64,000 nt of DNA from Colletotrichum lupini (GCF_023278565.1 NC_064674.1:459227-523226); one strand, 5' to 3'; numbered from the stretch's first letter, positions 34,622-47,545 are shown. Translations and numbers: made by a program. Notes: generated from the sequence alone by a model not told the origin.

Positions 34622-36782
34622 CTTTTATCGCACCGATGGCCATCAGGAACATACCCCACAATATTGGCTCCGAGTCTTTGATTCCCGAATCAATGAATTT
34701 GTATTTATTGTCAATAACCTAGGGCAACTTGAAGTCTTTCCATAGTAGCTACATGAATCAGCGAGGGCGCGATATTTTATTTGAAGCGTTCTCTGTCGTC
34801 CTTTCGTGAGCAGAAAAAGTAGATGTCTTCAATGGGCTCGAAATAGGATTATAAATATCGTCAATCAAGAAGCAGGTGAATACTGACTTGTTGAGGCCCA
34901 GGATCCCGTGAAGCCGGAATATGTCGCTCTCGGTTTTTGACAGTCACAGCTTGAGCGCTTCCTCGTTCCCCAGCCGTTTTCAGGTATCTCGATTAGTTTC
35001 AGGGACTTTTCAAAGAGATTTGGTGAAGTCGACTGTTAAAAACGCTTTAGGATGTGTAGTCCACTTGGGCTCGGCGATCAAGTCGCTCCAACGATCCTTA
35101 GTTTTCGGTCCAAGTAGAATGGAACAGAAACCTTGAAGATGACGGTTGGTCTGGCACCTCATTTGTTCTCTGAATTCTTGCAGCACAGCCGAAATTTGCC
35201 TCACCAGGCGGACGTGTCATCTCGTGGTGATCTGAGTCCCCGATCTCTGTTGTTTCCTTTGGCCATCCAAGTTTCGAAGAAAAGTCACCGGAAACATATG
35301 GACCCATCGACTAGATGAAGATCATCATTGTAGTATTGAAGAGCTTATTTCGATCCAAATCAGCCGAGTTTCGACCTTCTTGGAATGAGTGGATATAGGT
35401 TTTTAGTTACTCGCCAATTGACGACGTCATCTTGAATAGGATCTAACAACCCGACATTTTACACCAAGGCCATCCAGTGGTATTTGGTTCAAGTTTAAAT
35501 TCGGTTAGGCCGGTGGCCACCTGTGAGACAGTGGGCGCTATTTCACAAATCGTCCCCTGAATGTGAGGCATGCTCTATGCCAGCTGGGAAATCACTACGT
35601 TCATCGCGAAACTGGTTATGACGTTCTCAGCAAAGCCACGGTCGTGGCCTTGAATGGAAACGATGTGAACTGAAGACAGATCCGAGGGCGTTGGACGATT
35701 GTAACAACGCAATGGCTAGTTTCGTGATACATTTGTCTCACCGTAAATTAAAGCTACGACGGGACGCTAGTAAATCCGAGAGACTCGCATATGTGAGAGA
35801 GAAACCGGCCGGAAGGGAGGCCAAGAAAGCGGTTGAGACTTGATGCGAATATCGTCTAAATGCATCTTTCGGGTGAGCGTGCAGAAGACTCTTACGGCAG
35901 TTCGGAAAGACTGAAAAGAGCTTGAAAGCTGGGTTGAGATTGCAGTAAAAGTGTCGAAGGCCTATGAGAAACGGCCTGAAAACCTTGTAAGTGTGTACTA
36001 GGAAAATAAGAAGAGCGCGCTTGGTAGGAAAATGCCCACTTCTTCTTCGCTCTTATGGATGAGCTCCAAGGTGTTTTTTTGAGGCTCATTTATTCATGGC
36101 AAGTATGAAATGAGATGAGCGATATTTCACAATGAAACAATGTTGATGCTTATGTCTGTCTAAACTTACAATGCTTCGTCATTTACTCGCTCAATGTAGC
36201 TTGAATCTACCTTAAATGCTTCAGATGTTTATCCACGTCCCTCTATCTCAGTTCATGCGTATGATAGCGACACTCACAAAGTGAAACAACGTGACTAGTG
36301 AGTGTGTTGATTGAATGGCTTAGTGATGTTCATTGTTGAAGCATTACACTGCTCCAAGGCTTAGAACACTTTGGTAGTACTAGAGATTGACATTTCATCT
36401 CTTCAAAATTGAGAAACGAGTATGTTTCGATGATGAACACGTGCTTTGTGTCGCAATCCCAGAAACATGAACCTGATACTCTAGCCCATCAAAAGCTTTG
36501 TGACGTGAAATGAAGTAAACGCAATCGAGGCTGCTGTTCTTTGAGATCAACCGGGCTCAATGAGTCGGGTTTCATACCTCAACAGTGAGAGAAATGACTT
36601 ATTCATGATGTCACCGATGAGGCAAATAGAATTGCTCTTCTCTCTGCAGTTTCTCGGTATACCAGAGATGATCTATCATGATTATGCTATGTGGCATGCC
36701 ATTTATACACTTTTCTGTCACTTTTTTCATCTATCTGATAATAATTATGAAGTTTGCTTCATTACTAGTCTTCAACGATAGG
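34622..36782. other. Non-RIPed stretch, possibly upstream part of the NLR relic
   Basis: Minus-strand frames at 35010-35204 and 35098-35307 could be the N-terminal half of the decayed NACHT gene, but no Walker A motif was found. From about 35700 to 36780 the sequence is AT-leaning with short frames and no recognisable gene. Confidence 0.3.
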
Positions 36783-37135
36783 TCACTCATGCCATTCCCG
36801 TTCATCGGTCTCATCATAAACCTCCTCCAGTCTTATGATGTACTCAATCTGACATAATTTTCCGACCTCGAATGAGACTTGGATCCCGAAGGAGAGCAAC
36901 AATTTACCGCCCTCGTGCGCCGCCTCAAATGCACCACATATTGCGCCTGCGGTCCCTCTTTGCATGCCACTGGCACCACAGCTTTCAAACTCGATATGGG
37001 TTTCGATGTGAAGTCTCACTTTTAGCATTCAAAACGTTCTCTCAATTTCATTATGTGCCACGGTCTTTGGCCGGCTTGCAGATGCAATCAATGCCCTTGA
37101 CAATGTCACCGCAAAGATGTCACGCACTACCTCTC
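36783..37135 (-). pseudogene. C-terminal fragment of an unrecognised gene
   Basis: An 81-codon minus-strand frame (36783-37028) ends in a charged tail (VYDETDEREWHE). The same frame continues upstream past one TGA to about 37135. The Gly/Ala-rich stretch GASGMQRGTAGAICGAFEAA and the even amino-acid composition look like real protein. An overlapping plus-strand frame (36872-37270) is an alternative. The family is unknown. Confidence 0.3.
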
Positions 37136-37559
37136 ACCATTACCATGTCATCACTGGAGCTCACCAGTGACTGCGATATCCAAGTATTGACGACAGACTC
37201 CCAGAAAGAGCTATCAGTTTGCACGGTTACATGTATATCTCACCTACATGCCGGCGCTTGGGTACATTGAGCCCAATGATGAGAGCGTCAGCAAAAGGGT
37301 GAGGAGACAAAGTAAGGCTGATGGCAGGTTCCTGTCGGTCTGTCTTGCCCACCTCAACCTTTGGGCTGCCCAATTTTGGGTAGCTCATGACTCAGCATCT
37401 GCCTGAGGACGGGCCAGGAGCTGTTTCCCTCTCATTGCGTGTGGTGAAAGGTAATACCTTCCATCGGGTTGGATATCTTGGTCAGGATGCTGCCTTCTTT
37501 CGCTTTTTTGGTTTTTTCCATTTACAACGTTCCTGCGATGTTTTTGCAACTTGCAAATC

Positions 37560-37642
37560 TTGGTGTGTTTCTCTTCCACTTCTATTCTTTCTCTCTCTTC
37601 TCAGATTCCATTCTCCATTTCGCCGGTCCGACTTCCTCTTCA
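37560..37642 (+). promoter_or_regulatory. Pyrimidine-rich promoter tract
   Basis: A CT-rich tract, followed by an A-rich stretch leading to the ATG at 37661, resembles fungal core promoters where transcription starts just downstream of such tracts. It would drive the transcript of the two-exon gene at 38018 and its possible 5' exon. Confidence 0.35.
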
Positions 37643-37660
37643 ACTCCAAAGTAAACACGA

Positions 37661-37773
37661 ATGGGCCTTGAGCTCACCTGCATGATCTCCCTCACTCGCA
37701 ATGCACCGATTTGCCTTTGTGCTACCGACGAGTTGCAGGTGCAGCTGAACCTGCAAAAGGCTCAAGCTATGAG
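37661..37773 (+). other. Possible 5' exon or upstream ORF of the 422-aa gene
   Basis: ATG at 37661 opens a frame that reaches a strong donor, GTACGTATATG, at 37774. Three acceptors follow. TAG ending at 37945 gives a 49-aa upstream ORF (stop at 37980-37982). TGCAG ending at 37965 joins this exon in frame with the ATG at 38018, which would add 55 residues to the N-terminus of the downstream protein. CDNA is needed to decide between a 5'-UTR intron with an upstream ORF and a longer protein. Confidence 0.4.
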
Positions 37774-38017
37774 GTACGTATATGCGCGCTTCATGAGGTC
37801 CGTCTCCTCCCTTCGTGATGTTTCGTTTCCTGACCTCTTTGACCTCGACACGCACGCCAACATTGCCGCCCTTGTTTTTCGCTCGCTTTTGGTGTTGTGT
37901 CTTTTCTTCACTCGCGTTTCGTTTCGTTCCGTTTTGTTTGTGTAGATACGCTCTCTGCAGTGCAGGACTCTTCCCTTTCTGAGCACAGGTCTCATCCTAA
38001 GCACCAAAACCGCCAAC

Positions 38018-39361
38018 ATGTCTCTCACTATAATCCCGAAGCCCATCGAGCAGGAGAATGATATCCAACTCTCTCTTCAGAACCTTCGCCAGGCCACTAC
38101 CATCGCAGAGAACGTTCTGGTGGGAGGACAGTCGATCCCCGAACTCTGGCAAACCCTTCGCAAACAGCATTGGCACCATGCGTGGCGTGCTCATCAAAAA
38201 AAGACCCAGGAGCAGCAGGACGACGAGACGACAACCGACCCGCGTGACTGGGTGGCATTTGTTAAAGGGGTGATGTCTCGACGAGATCTTGATTTCGTGA
38301 TTTTGGTGGTGTACCGCGACGAGGCCCAGACGCTGCGAGACAACTCTCACAAGGAATTCAAACGCCGATACAAGGCGTTTCGAAATAGTATCACTGGTAT
38401 GAACGACGAGGAAGTTGTTTTTCAACTTAGCTTCAAAGCCATCGCCTCCGTAGCGGCCCTCAGGGCCATGAACGGCGTGCTTTCTTCAAGATCACCCGGC
38501 GAGCGGATTGAAGTCGGAGAGCTCTTTGCTCTGGCTCGACGTGAGATGCTCGTGCGGCACCGGGACCCATGCACCCCGCCGACTGTCGCCATTCAGGATG
38601 TGGCCAAGGCCGTCAAGTGTACGTTTTGTCATTCTTGATTAATACCCTTCATCTTACTCTCTATCCGTGTTACTCACATAAGATCGACTCTAGTCCTCCG
38701 AGCCCAACAGCCCTCCCTCGCGCCCGCTCTCAGTCCCGCACCAGTGTCCGCTTCCGCTTCCGCTTCCGCTTCCGCTACCGCCACCGCGCCCGCACCAGCT
38801 CTTGTACCAGCTCCCGCACCAGCGCCCGAGCCCGCACCCGTCCCGGACCCCCAGCCCCAAGCCCAAGCCCAAGCCAAGACGCCGGAGCTCCCTACGCCAA
38901 GCTCTGCTGGTCCAACGTCTCCCATCCCTGAATTCACCGGTCTGAAGCGCGCCGCCCCCTCACTGGCACACGGATCCCCCAAGCCGCCAACACCGAAGCG
39001 TGTCCGTGTCGCTTCAGACGAGGAGGAGCGCGGCGATCAAGAGCAGGAGCAGCAGCCTGACAACGACGCTGATGAGGATGACATCAACTTTGGTGATCCT
39101 TTTTGGAACCTGGACGAACCAGAGTTACTTGACAACGAGCCTGCGCCTCTGAGCGACAAGCCGAAACCTCCCGCCGACCGCGTCCAACAAGAAGCAGACG
39201 CTTGGAGGGACCTCGTTCATCAGATCCTCGCAACGGCCCTCCCAACCACGGCTCCAATGCTCTTCAATGGCCGCGTGGCCGCCTTACTCGCCGCCGCCAA
39301 GGAAGTCGGCTTGCTCGTCGACGATGTGTTGGAAGAAGACCCTTTGCATGAGGAGTCCTAG
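38018..39361 (+). CDS. Two-exon gene, 422-aa Ala/Pro-rich and acidic protein, function unknown
   Basis: Exon 1 is 38018-38618 and exon 2 is 38694-39361. The 75-nt intron (38619-38693) starts GTACGT, has a branch-like TACTCAC at 38671-38677, and ends TAG. Joining gives one clean frame of 422 residues, while exon 1 alone would stop four codons past the donor. Residues 1-200 form a probably folded, charged domain (with RDLDFVILVVYRD and helical stretches). About 218-265 is a low-complexity Ala-Ser/Ala-Pro run encoded by GCTTCC and CCCGCACCAGC-type repeats. PKRVRV (about 301-306) is a candidate nuclear signal, and it is followed by a strongly acidic stretch (DADEDDINFGDPFW) and a final helical segment. 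I recognise no named family. A nuclear role is inference from composition. The start context CCAACATGTC is good, but see the possible upstream exon. Confidence 0.85.
38619..38693 (+). other. Intron of the 422-aa gene
   Basis: 75 nt, GTACGT donor and CTCTAG acceptor, inserted in phase 1. Its length and sites are typical of filamentous ascomycetes. Confidence 0.8.
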
Positions 39362-41080
39362 GCTTTCTGTGTATTGTCGGCCGCTCGGTTTGGACGTTTT
39401 CGGTTTTCGTGTCTTGTTGTGTTTCGGCTTTGCTCCCGTCTCGTGTTTATGCCCCTTGCCTAATCCCTAAATCTTTTTCCTCGGTGTCGTTTTTGTCGTT
39501 TTTTGTTGTTCTAAGCCTCGGTTTTTATTTTTCTTTCTTTTGCCAGAAAATGAGCTCACGTTTATGACTTGTCGCTGCTGTTTCGTTTCTTGTTGTCAGT
39601 GGTGTGTTCTTGTTGTGTATGTCTTCTGTCCCGGTCTCGACATGACTATTGGAATCCGGTCTTAACCGTGGACTTCTGCATTTCCACTTCCGGCAACTGT
39701 TTCTCACTGGTTTCACATTCGGACCACTGCTAACATCCTGTGTTGACGCACAGGATCTCTACCGCCCATCATACATCATCCGAAATCCAAGTCCGACACT
39801 TTGGCAGCCTCATGACCTTGAAAACCGATAAGCCTTCATTGCCGTGCATGTGCTGACATTTTCTCCAGAGATTATGCACATAACTGCGATGAATTCAATA
39901 TCCAACTGTGGCCTTGCCGTAACTCACATTTACCAGCCTGGAAACAGCGCCTTGTGGTAGTAAAGGGCACATTCTTTTTGCGGTAAGTAATCCTACCACT
40001 AAATCTTTCGTGCTACATAAGTCAAGTACGGAGAATCGCAGCATTGTCTGCCGTAGCTTCTGCCAATCCATTATTGTCCACGCAATCTGCCATTTGCTTC
40101 TGATGTCCATGATCGGATAGCTTGTAGATGCTATGCACCAGGATTCATGAGTGATGATCAAATACTTACGTGTAGAACCATAATTTGCAAGGTCACATCG
40201 GGCGAGGACACCAATTCCCTTGCGTCGGAGGTATTCAATTGGTCATCTACATGACATATACCCCATTTCAACTTTCAGCTTTTTCTCTATACCTCAATCT
40301 CTTGAGCATCATGTCCACGTTTGAGCTGTATCGATTGAGACGAATGTTCAATGCATTCTGACCTAAAATAGGTCGCGACACGATCGGATCCTGCTGGCGG
40401 CGCAAGATAGTGCGTCCTCAGCAAGATTGGAATTGTCCATGCCCCCAAACTCAACTGTTCTGGGCTCATGTTGAACATCACTACTTCTCCTGGCTGGAAA
40501 GAGAAAACGACCCACGGTATTTGCTGCCAAAAACCTTCTGGTCTGTTTCATGAACTGAAGTGGGGTGCATTTCTTCGTCCAGATACATTTTCCATTCGCG
40601 CGTAGTCCATCAAATTATTTCCAGTTCGTTCTGGGCGAATGGAACTCAATTGCATTGACGAGATGTTCACTCGAGACAGGTCCAGGTGTTTCGTTTATGC
40701 CTTTCGCTTCATAATGCTACTTCTCTCTCGGAACCTCTTGGTGTCCTCGAAGTTACGGATGATAAGGATGGAGTTGCGGGCTCACACTACCCAAACAATC
40801 CTTGTGCCGGCCTCGGTGAGGCAAACAGCTCATTGATTCTGCAACGCCTTATGCTGCAATCTGTCATATGTGATTATCAGGAAGTAGTCTTGTTGCTGAA
40901 AATACGTGCGGGATTTGCTCAGAGTGACTTTTCAGAACTTTCGTCTGGAACTTCGTGTGAGATTCAGCTTATCCTCAGCCAGTATACTTGGACCTCCCTC
41001 ATTACTTCTCTAGTGACACCTAATGAGTCCAGATTGAGGCCGGATGAAGGTCATGTCTCTATGGACTGCACACTCTCTTA
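39362..41080. other. Non-RIPed stretch without a confident gene
   Basis: The first 200 bases are T-rich, consistent with the 3' UTR of the gene ending at 39361. A plus-strand frame at 40686-41171 (161 codons, no nearby in-frame ATG at its 5' end) and minus-strand frames at 39895-40161 and 40287-40551 have no recognisable motifs. Confidence 0.4.
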
Positions 41081-41485
41081 TCATCTCTCGAAGCTGGAGA
41101 GGGCCCCAGGTCTGACAAAAGTGCCTATTCTGCGTTTGAACATGAGTCGCTGTTTTGCTTTCGACGTTTGAACGATGGAACGACTGCTATCTTGCCAAAC
41201 AGACCGTGCTTCCTTTTCTTGTCGCCGTTGGTCCTTTTCCCAGCCCTCCCGTATTCTCTCGACCAAGCCTACCTGGTCCAAAAACCTCACATTCACACGC
41301 TTGGCCACCGCCAACAACCTTGCAGACGCTGTAATATCGACCTCTTCTTCTTTCTCTTTTGACAATGTTTCTGATACCTTCATTGAAATAAAATCGTCTC
41401 CCTCGGATGAGAGCTTCTCGAACCCTGTCACTGCGAACAACCTTTTTAATATCGCCACCTTTGAAGAGAAGAAGATAAAACCCAT
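41081..41485 (-). pseudogene. Charged minus-strand ORF, possible gene fragment
   Basis: A 134-codon frame is rich in Lys, Glu and Arg with helix-like composition (SETLSKEKEEEVDI, REGWEKDQRRQEKEAR). No domain is recognised. An overlapping plus-strand frame (41175-41555) is less protein-like. It may belong with the fragment at 41524-41766. Confidence 0.25.
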
Positions 41486-41523
41486 TAACTGCAGCCATAC
41501 ACAACAAATTGGAAGATCAAATT

Positions 41524-42060
41524 TTATTTCGAGCCTGAGTACGACTTCAGAATAGCAAGACTATGATCAAAAAACTGTCCGGGGGTCAAGGGCGAATCGC
41601 CGGGCCACGCCATTGCTTGTAGACACTCATCAAGTGCCTGACTTGCCATGAACCCCAATTTGGTCCGGGGAAGATCAATGAATAATTTGGTTGAATCGGA
41701 ACGCAGTACTGTCCAATATATCTCCACAAACCGCTCAAGTATTCTTCTCCATGTAAAAGAAGGCAAAACTAATCTTTCTCTATACTTAAGGAGGATAACT
41801 TCGCTTTAGTGAATGGCTCGCTGACTATGGCTTGGAAAATGCCTAAGCGACTTAGTCTCTCCTACTTTAACAAAGGGTAGCACACGTTGCGGCTTTGGTG
41901 GACGTGCTAATGACCCTCAACAAGCCACAATAGCCCAATGCTTTCTTCAGAAGTTCAGAGACACATGTTCATTATCGCTCGAGTGGGGTGTTAGGCAGGA
42001 TTGGTTCATCTACAAATTGCGACCTAGCAAGGCATTGCGAGACAGGCATTTAAGGAAGGC
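41524..42060 (-). pseudogene. Decayed coding fragment of unknown family
   Basis: The minus frame ending at 41524 reads FTWRRILERFVEIYW and on through 80 protein-like codons. The same frame continues upstream to about 42060 as good-looking sequence interrupted only by TAG, TAA and TGA codons, several of which could be mutated Gln or Trp codons. It lies at the edge of the RIPed block and may be the C-terminal end of a gene that extends into that block. The family is not recognised. Confidence 0.35.
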
Positions 42061-45000
42061 CTAGCATGTCGGATACTTTTGATATTCCGTCCAAAGACGG
42101 CCCCAAGCTCCTCATTAGTGACATCCTTAGGATTAAAGATGCTCTAGCAATCAGGGTGAAATAAGCAGACTCAAGGCCCGACGAGACAGTAATAGTGGCA
42201 GGCTAGTATTCGAGGTCGTTTAAGAGCACAGCCTAGAAACCACTAACTAGATTGATATACGGGCTATAACTTGCTATGGATAGTATCGCTAGGGCAAGGC
42301 CTATGTCATTTAGTATCACTAGATACTTATGGAAATCTTGATTATCTGATCTTATGCGAAGGACCTGGACGGGTTACTGAGATTTGGTCTATGGTTTTGC
42401 TCGATAACATGGACATTAACATTATAGCCCCGCTCAAGCTCTTCTTATTTCGCTAGTCTATGGGACACTATATCCTATTTTATTATAAGCAGCGGTTTAG
42501 ATTATGAGGTGAGGAAGAGACCTTGGCTATTAGTATTTCCTATACTTCTATTATATTATCGAGCGATAAAGGGTCCGAGGTAGGATTGTAGCTGCTATAG
42601 CTAGTTATAGAACTTAGAGCGAATATAATCTTAGTCTTAAAGACCTAAGAGATTAGGATTTATATAGCCTCTTTATAAGTTTACGTTACTAAGCAGCTTT
42701 GTTACCTTATTACGATTATACTCCGTTTTTTATAAGCTTTTAGTAGTAGCTAGGTTCGCTCCGCCGCGTTTAAATACCCTCTCGTAAGTGTTATATATAT
42801 ATACTATAGGACGTAGAAAGTGGCCGCTAGTCTTAAGTATACGTAGTTAACGACGCCCTTATTATTATTTAGGTCGCGTGGGTGCTAGTATATTGCGCTC
42901 TCCTAGCCTTATTCTCGCTAGCGTATTATAATAAAATAATAAAAGACCGTAACGGTAATATAGGTCGAGTAAATAGATCCGCAAAGCTACTAAGATTTTC
43001 TAATAAGTTCTTTTAAAAAGATACGTCGCTTTTATTATAGAGGCGTGTTTTTACTAAGAGGAACTATTATATTTAAACGATATACGACGTTGCTACCGCT
43101 AGGTTAAAAGTTATATATATAAAAGACGTTTATTATACGATCGTAAGAGTAGAGCTAGCGGGTAAAGCGATTATAATATAGCGACTAAGATATAATAAAA
43201 AAAAGGCGGCGCGGGCACTGTAGTTATTTAAGTAATTAAGGTACGTATACTATAGGCAATTAGTAGCTCGATTAAAGCTCTGCTTCTTATTAGTACTAAG
43301 TACTTACTAAACTCTTACCGAATTCTTACCGAACTCTCGACTACTACCTTATCCCCGGGTCCCGAATAAGTAGTAATAAATAAAGTAGAAAGTGCTCGCC
43401 GGCCTAGGTACTATGAGCCTTAATAATACCGAAACGTACTACTATTCTCAACTACGGTATATACTCAGTATCTAGTGTTCGGAATAGTAAATTATTAGAT
43501 TAGCTAGCTATACGTAGCTACCTATCTTACTTTACCTAAGCACGATTACTTTTATAGCGCGTATAAGCTATTTTAATAAGCTTAGTAACCTAAAGCCCCG
43601 GCTATAGGGTAGCGGAATTCTCGCCGCCGTGAGGTACTCCGTAAAAAGACCTAGGGACTAGATTTAAGAGCGCTTATATAAGTTCGTCTATTTAGTCTAC
43701 TAGTCTTTTGCCTTAGTACTCGTTATAGCGATACAATAATAATAGCTATAGCGGGATCTTAATAGCGATACGTATCTACGTCGAGGCAGGGCGGCGCGTA
43801 GGCTATTAGATTTAGTAATACTTAAGCGAGGAACCGATATAAATCTTAACCTCAGTAGATCTTAGAAAATAGGACTTCGTTTAGATACTATGGGGGTGTA
43901 GTATAGCTATTATATGGCTAGATATAGTTATTATTAGCTAAGTACTAAGTGTAAAGTAGAGGAGCTATAGGTCTAGTAGGTAGAACTTCGAATTATCTAG
44001 GTCTAAAAGCTAGGTAATAGCATACTAAAGAGCCCGGCACGTGCCTAGCTATTAAAGCTTATGCTAATAGGTAGCCCGTGCTAATACTTATATAATTACC
44101 ACCTAGTACCCTTTAATCGCAATTAATTAAATCCGCGTATAAATAAAATTTTAAGTCGCCTTATATAAACATACGCAGGCTAGTCCCGTCGTTACCTTGC
44201 GCGTTAAGGATAATAGTATCCTACGTCTAAAAGTCGATTCGCGAGGCTATTTAATAGGATTGGCTCGATATTAGACGATCTAGGAAGCTTTTATATATAA
44301 CTAACATACCCTGCTCTAGGCATCCGTCTATATTCCGCTTTAGACACCTATGATCCCTCGCTAAGCATATTACTACTTCTTACTAATTTCTTCTCTCTGT
44401 AGTATCCTAACTAGATATTACGAGATATAGATATAGTTAATACTGCCCACATTGAGTAGGCCCGCTTTTTATAATACTAGACGTTAATGCTACGATGAGC
44501 TAGTAGTTTACCTGGGTTTAGTATGAGACGTACTAACGTTCCCGTTACGCCGTTATATTATAACTTTTTTATTAAACGTATAAAACGCTTCTTACTATAA
44601 TTTTTATCTTTATGGGAATTTCCGCTTCGGTAAGTTATAAACGAGTATATAGTAGTAAATCGAGTAGCGCCTCTTACCTAATTACTACTAGTTTTTCTAT
44701 TTAAGTGTTAGGCATTGTCCCTTGCGAACACTATACGAATAGAATACTAGCTAAGTCTATTTATATATTTATTTAACGCTAGGGTAGAACGGTTATTATA
44801 GTCTTAGGTAGTATGACTAAGTATAATTTACTAAGGGATTGAGGTACGCATTAGAGAGCTAGTAGAGGGATTATTAGCCTAATTAATCGGCTAACCGGTC
44901 CTTTGTTATTCCTATTATCCTATGGATAGATAGCACGGTAATAAAGTAACTAGTTATATAACGGGGTAGCTTCCTTATACCTTAGATAGGATAGTTCTAA

Positions 45001-47545
45001 GAAAATCGCTTAGCGATATCGTTAAGTAGACCCTGTGTGTTTTGGCTAAAGTTTAGTATTAAAGCAGTCGTGGGCGAATCTTAGGGCAAATCTACTTAGC
45101 TTGCGGATGATAAGATGGTATGATAGAATAGGAAATATTAGTATTAGTATGTTCGATAGGCGATAATAATCGAGGGAAATGAACGTTAGCTTCGGTTAGA
45201 CTGGTATGTTCGTATAACTTAGACTGTTAGATTAGCAGTCGACGCTATTAAGTTACGCAAATAAGGTCGTGCCTCGGGCGGGTATAGTATAATGATACTT
45301 TATAGCCTTATTATTTTGGGATACGGTCGAACCGGCTGCGCCGATAGCGTAGAGAGCAAGAGGCGTTATTATGAGGGTATAAATAGGTAGTATTAAAGAC
45401 TAAAGGCGACTCGGAAACGACTATCGTGGTAGAAGGAACTGTCTCTAGTAGCTAGGTTAGTATGTTATTCTTATCGAAAGGTTATTATAGCGAGAAACGT
45501 ATAGAAAACCGGCCTTTCGTAGAAGTGTTAAGAAAATGTCGCATATTTAAATAAAAGATTCTAGCGTCGTTCTGTTCTTAGGAGAGACTATCGACGATCG
45601 TAGGTATACTACTACGAGATACTATACGATAATATAAAATAAAAGAAGTGGTATAAAAGTAAGACGATAAAGAGTAAAGTAGACTAAACTATTGAGAAAT
45701 GGGGATCTGTATAGAATAGTAGAGAGTTTCGATAGTCGTTAGAAAGTAGTAGTAGTAAGCGATTAGTAATGCAATGCGATTTTAAGTTAGCGGCGGTAAC
45801 TTTTGCATAGGACGTAGGTTACGTAAAGTATATAGCTAACGGGAGGTAGCGAAAGATACCTTAGCTATAAGTACTAGCTTCGTTTTAGTACTACTTAGTA
45901 GCTCGTTAGTAATAATAAAAGTAGGAGCAAAAGATAAATTAGCATAGGAAGAAACGTAAAGCATAGCGGAAGTGAACCCTTTACCTTAGAGGGGGAAAAT
46001 CTAAAGATAGGATAAAGAGTAAGAGGGAGGAAGAGAAGGGTATAGAAAAAGGTAAAGTACCTAGGTAAGGTAGAAAGGCACCCGTAACTACGAATTCCGT
46101 ACCTTAATAGACCTTACCTCGCCTAGGAAACCTAAAGGCGCAGGTGCGGGCATAGATACGTAAGATATAAGCGGGTATATGCGTACCTTCTACTATTAGT
46201 TTTTTAAAATTTAGCAGGTCGCGTTATTATAGCTAAACCCGCAGGAACATATAATAATTAAAATATAATAAAAAAGGAAGGTAGTTACCTACTTAGGCAA
46301 GGTAAGTAAGTACCTACCTAAGTACCTTTCCGTAAGATAACTAAGGTAACTTATATAGCGGATTAGAGGACGGGACGTTAAATTTAAGTTGCCCTATATA
46401 TACCCCCGTCTCCTATCGCCCGTCTCCCGCCTGCCCACATTAGGTCCTCCCGTCGTCTTTTTGCGTCTTAACTATATTATTTAACTATTCTATTTACTAC
46501 CTCCCCTTGTTAACATAGTTAGTTACCGCAGTCTATACTTTACTCTAGCCCTCTTTTCCCTTTTTTTTCTAATTACCGCGACGGCTATATTAATAGTTGC
46601 TAGACCTCGTTATCGGGATTTAAGCATTTTTAAATCGCCCCTCTAGGACGCAAAGCCTCTTACTATTCTAACTAGCGTTTCGACCGGTATTATTACTATT
46701 ATCTACCCGGTCTAAGCCTAGACGCTCCTCTACTACTCTATTCTAAACGTACCTACGTAGGCTACTAGTATTATATTGTCTAAAACTGCTATACTTCTAA
46801 TAATATAGATTAATTTAGCGTAGTGTCCCGGCTAAGTATACCGACTAGCTTTAGTTCCGAGGTTAACCTGCGACGGGCTTCTAATTATATTAGCTACTTA
46901 TAAGTTAATATTATGAGCGAGAATTAGCGGGTAGCTACTTACTAAAAACTTTATACTAAGCTAATTCTGCAGGGCGTTACTGCTAAACTCTAAATTTAAC
47001 CGTAAATAGCGGCAGCCTTTAGAGTTAGCTAAATCTAACCGTGCACCCCGGTAGCTTTTAGAGCTAGCTAAGTTTAACTATATACCCAGGAGCTTTTAGA
47101 GTCGGTAGCTCTTATAACTTTTACTATCCGTATCCTCCTTCTACCTTCTGCCTAGATATTGCCTCTACTACCCGTACTAGTCTTTTTTAGCGTTCCTTTT
47201 TCTACTTTACTTGCTTTGTAATTAATTAATTTATCTCTTACTTTTTATACTTCCTTCCTACTTTTATTTCTTTTTGCCTTCCTTCCTTCTGCCTTCTTTC
47301 CTTTTTAACTTGACTTCTGCCTCCCTTCTTTAGACGTTTTTTCTTTTTTCTCGCTCTCTTTCTTTTTTTTTAAATCCTTTCCCTTTCCTAGACGCTTCTT
47401 CTTCTTTATACTCTTTTTCTTCTCCTCTTTCTCTTTTGACTTCTTTATAAACTTTACGACCTTATCCCCTACCCCTCGCGCGCCCCTTCGTTTTTAAATA
47501 AGCCTATTTCGCCTTTTTGGCATTCGTTAGTTAATTAATCTTTTC
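42061..47545. other. RIPed block of unresolved class (minus-strand coding remnants)
   Basis: AT-rich composition with CpA/TpG depleted and CpG retained, strongest from about 42460. Several minus-strand stretches (for example about 45250-45540 and 44200-44520) read as open frame once TAA/TAG codons are discounted, suggesting one large decayed minus-strand gene. I do not recognise its product. Repeated ACCTA/TAGGT motifs (46045-46340) and a TATATATA box near 46395 look like an intergenic promoter between this gene and the plus-strand Ulp1-like relic. RIP implies the block was multi-copy. I found no terminal repeats defining a transposon, so it could also be a duplicated subtelomeric gene pair. 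Confidence 0.5.

Noticed and set aside
37469..37654. Plus-strand ORF rich in Phe/Leu/Ser
   Set aside because: It is a translation of the pyrimidine-rich promoter tract.
38674..38982. Minus-strand Gly/Ala-rich ORF
   Set aside because: It is the antisense of the Ala/Pro-coding microsatellite in exon 2.
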